DNA of 57,467 nt, from positions 1,588,922 through 1,646,388 of the forward strand of contig BFEA01000125.1 of the NCBI GenBank assembly GCA_003427395.1. The letters are read 5' to 3'. The number at the start of each line of letters is the position of its first letter. The first letter of the stretch is position 1. Shown here piece after piece: positions 13,158-24,886 of this stretch. The translations under genes and the position numbers were made by a program. The notes beneath the pieces were generated by a model that saw only the letters and a program-made list of their open reading frames with translations, did no database searches and was not told where the DNA came from. The stretch comes from Chara braunii (lineage: Eukaryota; Streptophyta; Charophyceae; Charales; Characeae).

Positions 13158-16100
13158 CTCTTACCGACGAGCGGCCGATGTCAATGTGGCGGTAGAAATT
13201 ATGGCGCGCGTAGAGGTGCTGCGGGGTAGCGGCCACAGGGCGCAGCGATAACGACCTTGCCCCGCACGAATGGCAGCCCTCGTTGCCCCGCACGAATGGC
13301 AGCCCCCATCAGCATTCGAAAGTTCGAATGCTGGCGGGGGCACTGCCATTCGCGCGTGTTAGATTTTGTGAACGGCACCCCGTCGCAATGATCAATCCTA
13401 GCCACTGACCTCAGCAGATCCGTGGCTAAATTCGATCACCGAAAAAAAGGCCGTGGCGCGGCCTACTTTTTTTTTATCAGAAACAAGTGCTACCGGCCTT
13501 GGGGGGGTGGCCTGGACCGATTCGGCCTCTCGAGACCCCCCCAGGCATTTTGCGCTGGGACCGCCCGGTGGCCAACCGGGCGGGACAACCGGCCAGGAAG
13601 CCCGGCCCCCTCCACGGCATGCGTGTTATATTTTGTGAACGGCACCCCGTCGCAATGATCAATCCTAGCCACTGACCTCGGCAGATCGGTGGCTAAATTC
13701 GATCACCGAAAAAAAGGCGCTGGCCCGGCCTACTTTTTTTTTATCAGAAACAAGTGCTACCGGTCTTGGGGGGGTGGCCTGGACCGATTCGGCCTCTCAA
13801 GACCCCCCCAGGCATTTTGCGCTGGGACCGCCCGGTGGCCAACCGGGCAGGACAACCGGCCAGGCGGCCCGGCCCCCTCCCCGGGCAACGTCCAAGGCCC
13901 TGGGCAGCCCGGCGACCAGCCTAGCAAAAAAACAAAAAGCTCCCTTGTGCTGTGATTGAGGGCAGATACAGAATGCTACAGTGATGACACAGTTACGAGC
14001 CACCCCGTAAAATTCGCCCTGACTGGCTGGCAGGGCACTACAACGTCATGAAAACAAAACCAAAACAAAAAACAAAAGGAAACACTTCCCCCCATAGGTG
14101 CCAGATACATTAGTCAAAGCACTGGTGTTACGTGCCACCCTCGTGACGGCCTTCCCCGACGTCCTTGCTCTTTGTTTCTTTTCTATTTTTTCTTCTTTTT
14201 TTCACTTTTATATCGTCGGCCTCCAAACCTGCCCCGAGCCCCATGTTTTCAGGACTAGGTTACTAGATGGACTTTGCGTTTGCCTGTGAAAGGTACTGGT
14301 GGTTTAAGGTGACAGCTGACAGCCCCACAACATTCAGAATGTGGTTATGTTCATCTAGGTATTCAAACTCAGGTCTGTGTTTGAAGAGTTCATCGGTGTA
14401 CCAACCAAGTTAGGCCCTTTCGAAGAATCCTGAAAGCCTAATTTGAGGCCTATCCTCGACTCTTCAAATACAGGCCTCAGTTTGAATCCCTGCCCTTGTA
14501 AACATAAAAAGTGAATGATGGACACGTCTCTGAAGGCTATCCAGACAGACAACATTTCGTATCTTGAGGGGGGATGCAATGGAATGAAAACCCCAGGAAA
14601 AGAACAATGGAACTCACGCCTTTGCCATTTGCTCCACAGTGATCAGCCCTCCTGCCTTGTTCAGATGAACAAGCAGCTTGGCAAGCAACTCTCTCTCCAC
14701 ATCGTTCTTCTCAAATGACCTTTCGACCCAGTTGAACACCATTTGTGGATGATAGGCTGGCGCTCTCAACTCCTCCAAACACATGGCAGCCTCCTTCAAA
14801 TCACGTATGCTGCAAGCAATTAAACACATTCACCATTTATTTACACATAGTTCAGAAAAATGCAGCACAAGATATGCAGGAGGCTTCACTTGACCCTTAC
14901 TCCACAGCCCAACCAATCACTCTTAGGTTCAAACAGGCCAGCCCAAAGCTGACACCCAGAGTGCCCTTACTTTGACAACCATTTCCCCAATGCTGACATC
15001 CAGAATATCAAGGAAGCCGGAACTCTGAAGGAGAACAGGGCATTGCAATACAGACAGAGCAAGAAAACGTCACAAAGGGTAATAGCAGCATACAAATGTG
15101 AGTCATAGCACACCTGTAATATTCCTCGACCAGACTTCTGCTCTTTATCACGAGAATGTCCTCCGGCATTTGTTGAGGCGTCTGCGGCCTGGAAGCCGAA
15201 TGCAAAGCAGAAGGGGGAGTGACAGGACGTTCCCTCCCATACGACACTGGTAAAGATCCTTGTGAGCTGTGAAGGTCACGTGCGTACCCATACGCCGAAC
15301 TCATGCTGCCATAGCCTCCCCGATCATCTCTCATCCCCCCACCAGGAGTCAGAGGTCGTTCTGCACTTGGTGGCCGATACACATCGCTCGCCGCATTTGG
15401 TGGCCGATACACGTCACTCCCTGCTGTTGGCATTCGATACACATCACTGCCTGCACTTGCTGGCCTATAAGCATCACTCCCTGCACTTGGTGGCCGATAT
15501 ACATCACTCCCTGAACTCGATGGGCGGTACACATCACTTCTACCTACCAAAGATTCCCTGCCAGGCTCCGCCCTGCCAAGCATCCCCAGGTCCCTTCCCA
15601 TCGAATCCCTTCCCAACATCTCCCTACCGCTCATGTGGTCTCTTGCCCCACCCATGTGGTCTCTGACTGCACCAATGTGGTCCCGACTGGCCCCTAAATG
15701 GTCCCTCCCAACCCCCATGTGATCTCTACTACTCCCCACACGATCCCTCGCCCCTACATGGTCCCGAACACCGACATGCTCTCTGCCAGTAATGTACTCA
15801 CGGCTGCCAATGGCATGCTCCCTGGCACCCATGTGGTCTCTGCTTCCCAAATGTTCACGCCCAGGCATCTGCTCATTGATACTGGGGTGATCCCTCACTC
15901 CCATGTGATCCCTCACCCCCATTCGCTCTCTAGCCAACATTGCTTCCCTCCCCAGGCTGGAGTCCCTTGCTAGCAATGGCTCTCGTCCAAGCGACATCTC
16001 TCTTGCCATCTCTCTCGGCATTTCTCTCGATAACTCTCTTGGCATCTCTCTCGGCATTTCTCTTGATAATTCTCTCGGCATGTCTCGCCCCGGCAATAGA

Positions 16101-19100
16101 GACTCCCTTTCCCTATCCACCCCCATACCTATCCCTGACATCAATCCCCTAGGGGGTGCAACATCAGCAACAGCGCTGTGGGGCCCTCCAACACCCATTC
16201 CTAGCATGCCACTTCCACTCCTGACTCCTGGGGCACCAGCACCTCTAACAGGCATACCTCTGCTAAGTTGGCTCTGAGGAGTAAGTGAAATCGGTCCTTC
16301 ATCCGCTGGTGACCGAAGAGGCACTTGCGATGCAAATCTATCGTCTGGTCTTCCATCACCAAAGCTCCCCCTAGATGGCAGAGATGTCCTGCAGACTGGT
16401 AGTGAAGAGCCTGGACCGAACAAAGGGCCCTGAAGAGAGGAACGTGCCAAGAAATCGGGGGATGACACAGGAGGACCAACTCCAAGCCTTTCCCTTCCTC
16501 TAGGTCTGTCCCCCATGGATGCTCTAATCACTGGCCCTCTCAGTGCTTGAGACACTGCTGCTGCCCTCTCATTGACAGCATCCCTGTGCACATCCTCTAT
16601 CTTCTTAGGGCCATCCACCTTCCTGCGTTCCCTCCACCCATTGTCACGCAACTCTATCACATCCAGCACCATAAACCTTATCCTCGATGACAACTTCTGA
16701 TTGGTTGTAAGCCTTTCCATCCTCTTGAAATAGCTATCCATGTGCTGATGAGCTTTTGGATGGTCGAGCGTGTGACCAATAGTGGTGAGAAGCTTGCATA
16801 AAGACTCGATATCCTCCTCCTCGGAGTTCTCAATATCACCAAGAAGCTTCTTTATGCACTCATGCATGATCTTCTCAGTCAGCATCTGCTTTTTAAACAG
16901 CTCCCCTATGAAGCGTATATTTCCCAGCATTCGCCTCCGCGCATTAGTCTTCTTTGCTTCCTTCTCAACATGTGATAGGTTTTCCTCATTCCTCTCCGCA
17001 TCCGCTTGTTCCCTATCACCCCTCTCAAACTCGTCTTGACATTTGTTTAGCAAGACTCTTTTGAATGTGATCTTATTACTGCCTTCCCCGAACTCTGGCA
17101 GATCACCAGCCAGCCTGTGGCAGAACTGGGCATACATTTCACAAAACGTTGGCTCCAGCAGGGCTTTGTCAAAAATCTGTGAGATGACCCCTGTGAGAGT
17201 GCTCGAAGAGTCTATGTCAACAGACTTCACCTGTTCAAATAGCTTATCAAAGTTCTGAGGGGTGAGTTTGTTAAGTATACCCTTCACGCGCCTCTGCTTC
17301 TTTTCCTCTTCATCCGTCACAGCACCCACAACAAATCGATTCTCTGCCTTGTGAATTGCAGGTAATGCAGCACTGGGTCCAACAGGAGGGGTAACCATAG
17401 GTCTCATCATTGTCGAGCGCTTCCAAGAATCTGCATCCACGCCACTCCGAGGAGCAAACATTGCCGGAAAAGGCAAGCCAGGCATTCCTGGAATGATTGG
17501 CATCATGCCTGGAACTCCAGGTAGCAAGGAGCTATTGGGAGGCCTGAGACCGCCGGCACCAACCCGCATTGCCACCCCTTGTCCTGGAGGGAATGATGGT
17601 GGCCCGAGAACACCACTAGCACTCTGTGGGTCTATCCGAGCATCCTGATGCATGGGTCTCCCTGGAGGAGTACTTGTTCTAGGGCCAGCACTGTCCCTAA
17701 CCCACTTTTCTTCCGCAACTTTGCCACCTGGCAATGAACCTGAGCTGGGCCGACTGCTGCCGCCAGTTGAAGGTCTCATGTTCGCATCCATCATCTGAAG
17801 CGCTAGAGGGTTAGTCAAAAGGTCCCTTGCCACATCCCTACTGATATCCCAGTCAGGTGGCAGGTCGGTCCAAGCATCCCTGAATGTCAGCAGGAAATCC
17901 CTTGTATACCTCTTCACGACTTGGCTTCCTAGTGGGATGTCAACGTCCTCGACTTCTATGGGAGGCTTTGTTGAGAGGTCTGCTGCAGTTTCCCAGTCGT
18001 CAACTTCCTTTGGCATAGGTGGTTCCAGTGTCACTACCGCAGGAATCGTTGTCGAGGTCTCCTTCCTCGACGCCGGTGTCCCTGGACGTGATCCAGCTCT
18101 TGATCCTGGGCGCGAGCTCCCTGAATCGTCAGATGCAACAGGCTTTGTCTTCTCAACATCCTCGGGCGCCCTATATGCATTGTAGATGTCACCGCTTGCC
18201 CCTGCCTTGTCTGCCCTTGAGAGCACTTCCTTCAGAGTGTTCTTTCTACTTTTCGGTTTTTTACCTTGAGTGTTGGTATTAGACTCACTGTTGGCATCAG
18301 ACCTCCCACCAGACGATGGTGGGCGTGGCATCTCTTCTGCCACCTTAACAACACTAGTGGAGCTCATATTGGAGTTGTGCACGTTTCCAGCAAGCCCAAC
18401 AGCAGAACCGTCATTTTCAACCCCCGAGTTTTCAGTGCCACTCCTGCCAAGACAAGGGTCAAGTCCAGTAGTCTGACGATCAGGGGGTGCCTGTGCTCTC
18501 TCAGTCACATCAAATCCAGGGGGGGTACTCCTAGCATTGGCCATCCTCAATAGCGGCAGAGACCTATTTGGAGTCACTGCCAAATCTGACGAATCTAAAT
18601 GACGCGAACTCTCTTCCTCAGCTCCCTTCTCAACCTTAGGAGCACTGTGCAGCCCTTCCACAGATCCGTTCATGGCTGTTGCCCCCACCTTGGCTCCATC
18701 ATTTTCACCAGAGATACTGTTTCTGCTTCCACTCCTTTCTTTCTCTTGCCCTGCCGTGCCTGTCACCACCTTGTCAGTGTCCAATGTTACATCAGATAGT
18801 GTTGCCACATTCCCATGCGGACTAACCCGGAGCTCACTAGCACACACTCCATTATCCGGGGATGTCGGCAACCTACACGTTTCAGGTGGCACGGACACTG
18901 AGGCTGACTTGTCATCTGCTACAAACTCTTGTCTTGGCAGGTGCCCAGAACCATACACAGCATGTGATTGTGGGAAGTCCGAGGTAGTGACAGAGTCTAC
19001 AGTACCCGTTTCAGTGGTTTGGCACACTCCCTTACTTAGAGGCTTCTCTTGTGCACTTAGGCTGTCCGCACTTGCAACACTCCGAGCTTCTTCTTCCTTT

Positions 19101-22100
19101 CCACCATTACCATCTTCAGGTGCACCTGTACCGTTGACTTCCAACAATTTCACGTTTTGTGTTGTTGACGCCTGGACAGAAGATTTAACCTGCTGCATAT
19201 CTGCATCACGAGCCTCCACTGCACCTCTCTTCTGCCTCGATTCATCCACCACTTGACTTGAAGAAGTCCCAGTGGAGTTGACCGTTGTGTCTTTCACAGC
19301 AGGCAAACTTTCTTTGTCAGCACTTGCCACTGTCACCGAGTCCCGCTCAGCACCGACTTCCTTTGAGATAACCCCCAAATCCTTTGCTCCTCGGGCCTCC
19401 TTCCCTGCTGTCGTGGCCTCCTTTGCAGATCTGGACAGCCATGCAGGCCTGAGAGCAAATGAGGTAGCCCCGGGCAGTTGCGCAGTTTTAAGTACTGCCA
19501 CCGTGGAGGGGGTATCTTTTTGAGCAGCGAGGGGTGTCCCGCCATCCTTTTCTAGAGGAGCCGCATCCCTCTGATGCATAGTTTCCTTCGGAGGCATTAC
19601 CTCCTCGGCTGTGGACGCTAAACCACCCTTCTTGAGAGAGGCTGCTGCCACTCTCTCAGAACCCCCCTCAGAACGCACTTTCTCCCGAACAGCTACTTCC
19701 TTCTGCCTGCTGTCTGCATTTTCCTGTGCATTGGTACTTTGCTTTTGAGATGCAGAGCCCGTCTTCTGAGACAGTGCACGAGAGTCTTTTTGGGACATAG
19801 TCCGAGACTCCTTGTTAATGACAGCCTCCGACTCAGCTTCCTTCTGTGAAGCACGTCCAAACTGTTGTGAAACTGCAGGTGCTGATTCCTTGTGAGAAGT
19901 GCTCGATAATTCTTTGTGAGAAGTGCTCTGTTCCTTCTTGCGTTTATCCTTACTGACCAATTTAACCACTGGGGATGTATCCTCACCTGCAACTCCCTTT
20001 TGAGTTTTACTCTCAGCAGCAGCTTTACCTGCCATGCCCGTCCCCTCACCTTTACCAGAATGGAGTTCCCCTTTCGTAATCGGCGTCTCCTTTTCCTCTG
20101 AATGGAGTTTGGCCTGACCAACCAAAGCACGTCCTTTCTCTTCTGACTTGGCACTTGCTGCTGAAGAAACTTTCTCCTTTGCATCTGCCTTTGAGCCCGT
20201 GCTGCTATCACGTCCTTTCTCTTCTGCCTTGGCACTTGCTGCTGAAGAAACTTTCTCCTTTGCATCTGCCTTTGAGCCCGTGCTGCTATCCACTCTTTTC
20301 AATTTCTCCTTACCATCTAGCTTTGAGGTCATGCTTGCCTGACCAACCAAAGCACTGCCTTTCTCTTCTGCCTTGGCACTTGCTGCTGAAGAAATTTTCT
20401 CCTTCACATCCCCCTTTGATCCCGTGCCTTTCTCTTCTGCCTTGGCATTTGCTGCTGAAGAAACTTTATCCTTCGCATCCCCCTTTGAGCCCGTACTGCT
20501 ATCCACTCTTTTCAATTTCTCCTTACCATCTGGCTTCGAGGTCATGCTCGCATCCACTCTCTCTTTGACATCTTCTTTTTTCAAAGAAGAACCCGATTTC
20601 TCTTTTTTAGCTGAATCCTTCCCCGTGGAACCACTAGGGGAAACCTTCTCGGCACCTCTCACCATCCCACCTCCTCCTTCTCTAGCTGAATCCTTCCCCG
20701 CACCTTTACCAGATTGGGGTTCCTCTTTTGTAACCGGCGTCTCCTTTTCCTCTGAATGGGGTCTGGCCTGACCAACCGAAGCACTTCCTTTCTCTTCTGC
20801 CTTGGCACTTGCTGCTGAAGAAACTTTTTCCTTCGCATCTGCCTTTGAGCCCGTGCTGCTATCCACTCTTTTCTGTTTCTCCTTACCATCTGGCTTTAAG
20901 GTTAAGCTTGTATCCACTCTCTCTTTGGCATCTTCCTTTTTCGACAAAGAACCCGATTTCTCTTTTTTAGTTGAATCCTTCCCCGTGGAACCACTAGGGG
21001 AAACCTTCTCAACACCTCTTACCATCCCACCTCCTTCCTCTCTTCCTGTATTTGCTAGGGGAGCCGCGCTTCCACCCACTTCAGAAGCAGAAGTCACTGC
21101 AAGCGGTGCTTTAGGAGCTTTCACAGCCACATCTCCTGAACTTTCTCTGCCCTTGATACCACCATCACTTCCCTCGTTCACGTTCCCACAAGTGCCTTTC
21201 TCACCATGGTCATCTTTGTCACTACTCTTGCCTGCCGAAACTGTCCTTGCGAGTCCCTTGCCAGCTACAGCATCCTTCCACGATGCAGATGACTTCACAA
21301 CTGGGGCAGGACTAGCAACCGACTTAGAGTCACTCGCTAGTTTCAGAGTGTCAGCAATCTCATTGCCAACACTACTCTTGCCCATCTTAGCATCTCCTTT
21401 GTCTGGATCAGGAACCTGCGGAACACTATCATCACTTGCCTTGGGTGCGATCAGGCCCCTCCCCGGAGAGGGCTCTCTTGATCGCAACCCACCATTCCCG
21501 CTACCATCATTCTTCCCCAACGGCCTTGCGGGTGCCCCCAAGTTTGGACTCTCTCTTGAATTAGGTTTCGGCACTGATGTCACCGCAGTCTTTCCAGCAG
21601 TCTGTTGTAAGCTAGCACTCTTTATAGGTTTTGACTCAGCTTCTGTCACCCCAGCACCAGCTGGAGATGGGTCTCTACTGCGTCCCCGTGAGCTACGCAA
21701 TGCTGGACGTGTGCTGCCCGGCCTCAAAGACACGTCCCTCCCCTCCAAGGCAGCTCCCCGGTTAGCATCATATCCCTTCTCTACAGCTGCTTCATGAACA
21801 GGTCCTCTCGGCACATGTGGCGATGCTACTGAGGATACACCTGACAAAGGGACTGGAACTGACGTGGATGACTCAGAATCAGCACTCGGTTTCCCAGCTT
21901 TCCCTCCACCATCCAGAACTCCACTATTTGCTGCCTGCATTTTCGAATCCAAAACGGGATTGACTGACGAAACTTGCAGAATTCCTCCAGACTTTGCAGT
22001 ACTAGACGGTACCTTTGGTCCCTGACTTTGAGTTGAAGCGCCTGCGGAATTCTGAATACTAGACGGTACCTTTGGTCCCAGACTAGCAGTTGAAGCACCT

Positions 22101-24800
22101 GCCGAATTCTGAATCTTCGGGCTAGGACCACCCATCGCCTCAGAAGAGCCCTGTTGAGCTGCCTGCTGCTGCTGATGGGTCTGATGGTTGTCTGTCACAC
22201 AACAATCTTCATGAGCACGATCTCGTTGATTCTGCTGCACAAGAGGATCCTCAGGAGTAGTTCGAGCCTGAGATGAAGCAGATTTCAACTGATTGGAATG
22301 AGACTCGTCCTTCATCCTCTGCTCTTGTGATTGCTGTGTAGTCGATGGCAGTTGCTCGTGGATACCCTGATGTGGCCCTTGCTGCCGCTCTGGGAAGCCC
22401 GTCAGCGATTGCTGCTTCTTCAACTGGGAATCGGAGTTTTTCTTTTCATGTGCCTGGCTCTGCATTTCTACCCTCTCTTGATAGTTATCTTGTGATCCTT
22501 GTTCATGCAGCACTGCCTGTTCAATTGAGTCCCCTTGTGCATGTTTCTCCACATCTAATGGACTCTTTCCTTGTAGCTGTGTCTGCTCCTTTCTCGCCTT
22601 TTTCCCACTCTGATCCTTCGCTCCAACACTTCCACCTGTTTTAGACGTTACTATGGCATGCTCTTCCTTCGATGGCGTCACATCCTTGGGAACCATTACC
22701 TGTGGCGGTGCACTCTCGGTCCTCATAGGGACAGTGATCGTGTTGCTTTGCACAGCTACCATAGTGCCACTTGCCCACCCCGGAGCACTGTCACCTTTTG
22801 ATGCCAAATCTCCAATTGTCTTCAATGGCAATTCTGCTGCCCTCCCAGACTCAGGCCCTGCAGATGATGTTACCCGAGAAGAGATCCCGTCCTGCACCAT
22901 CTTTGCATTGATGGCCCCACGGCCCCCCTCACCTTCAGATACTTGAGCCCTGGAAACTGGAGAATCCGGGTCGAACTGACCAAATTTCAACCGCGAAACG
23001 GAGGCATTTAGGTCCAAGGACGTCTCAGGCACAGTAACTGAGACTGTCACAGCAGGAGCAGATACAGTGAGACCATCTGCCCCTCCTTGCGAGCTCTGGA
23101 CACTGGCAGCACGGGCCGCTGTGCCTGTAACCCCTTGGTGAACATCAACAGAAGCTGGCTCGCTCTCGGATGCAGAAGAACTCACCGGAATGGGACGGGG
23201 TGCATCACCCTTTGGCAAAGCACAAGCCTCCGTAGCAGATATCCCAGAAGATGTGCCACCACTTACACTTTTCACATCAGCAACACCAACTTTTAAGCTT
23301 GCCCCAGACGCTGATGATGAAGCAGCTATGTTTCCCTGCTGTGCTACATAGGGAGGAACATTAGCAGACAATGAGGAACTAGCAGATCCCGGCACAGTTG
23401 AAGCATTGTAAGAAAACTTTGTAGGCTGTGACACCATAGATGGCGTGCCAACAGGGCCTGTAGAAACAGGAGCTTTCAGAGCTGGAGGTGGAGCAGGTTG
23501 CGCTGAATAGAACGCTGCAACATTTGCTGTATATGGTGGACCGGCTGCAGATACACTGTAGTAAGGTGTCTGAGCAGGCATTACTTGTTGCGTCTGACTA
23601 TATGTCACAAGAGTCCCAGTAGCCCTCTGAGGAGGAACTGCCCCTCCTCGGATCACACCTCCCATAGAGGTTGTGGGCGGGTTGGTAGGAGTCACTTTGT
23701 CCACCTTCACCTCTTGGTGAGTGTCAGGATCCACAATCTTCACAGCTCTATTCATCCTTGGAGGCAGCACTGTTGTGGCACTGGGCTGAACTGCACTCGC
23801 CGTAATAAATGCTGGAGGTCCCGATACAGACTGGCCAAGCTGAGGTGACACCACTCCACCTATTTGACCGCCCCCTATCTGTCCTGGCATCTGGCCTGTC
23901 ATTGGCCCCGCAATTGCACCTGTCAGCATCGGAGGTCCATGCTGCCCTGCCCCAATCATTGATCCCTGAGGATGCCCATACTTGATTGCAGTTCCCAATG
24001 TAGGCAACTGTGAAGGTCCAAGACCAGGTGGCTGGCCAATTACTTGAGGCCCTAGTACTTGGGTTGGTGAGATGACATGTGCTTGAACCGCACCTTGTGC
24101 AGGCACCTGCACAGCCGATGACGTTGTCATTTGCATACCAGGCACATGCATCGTTCCACCTTGGGAATGAGGCGGCTGCAAATGTGACTGCACTTGGACG
24201 TGGCTCTGAATGTGCGGTGGAATGTGTGCTTGCCCTGCAGCAGCTGATGTGTGACCCATTGAGTGAGAGTGCATTGGTGCCTGCATGTGAGGCATCCCCT
24301 GAGAGATTCCTAACATTTGGGAGGCCTGAGAAGAGGCTTGCCCATGTGATGGACCTTGTACATGCCCCGTCTTATGGGGATGAATCTGCCCATGGCCATG
24401 CGGTTGGCTTAAAGCAGGTGCAGCGGACGGTGGCAGAGATGAATGTGCAGCTGAGTGAACCTGCTGCACATGCGCCACCTGAGACTGATGTGGATGGGAG
24501 TGAGAAGGGGGGATCGGGTGTGGAGGGGAATGATTGTGCCCGTGGGGATGCATCTTTGTTGCATGATGCTGCTGCGCAAGCGGTGGATGGTGAAGATGCC
24601 CCTGCTGATGGTTGAGATGACCCTGCTGATGCTGCTGATGCTGTTGATGCTGTTGATGCTGCGGATGCTGCGGATGCTGCGGATGGTGCTGGTGTTGTTG
24701 GTGTTGTTGGTGCTGTTGGTGACCTTGTTGATGTTGCTGATGCCCTGGCTGAGGTCCCGGCTGATGCCCCAATTGATGTCCTGGAAGATGCACAGTCTGA

Positions 24801-24835
<35 letters not shown>

Positions 24836-24854
24836 TTGCTGCTGTTGCTGCTGT

Positions 24855-24886
<32 letters not shown>

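Larger units (their letters stand above)
7086..14617 (-). other. eIF4G intron 7 (7.5 kb)
   Basis: A long intron splitting the MA3 domain. It holds a U6-like pseudogene near 8.0 kb, a GC-rich element near 8.4-8.6 kb, GA- and GT-rich microsatellites at 10.0-11.1 kb, the 85-N gap, a purine-rich tandem repeat and a 267-bp tandem repeat. No gene nested in the intron could be supported. Confidence 0.9.
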
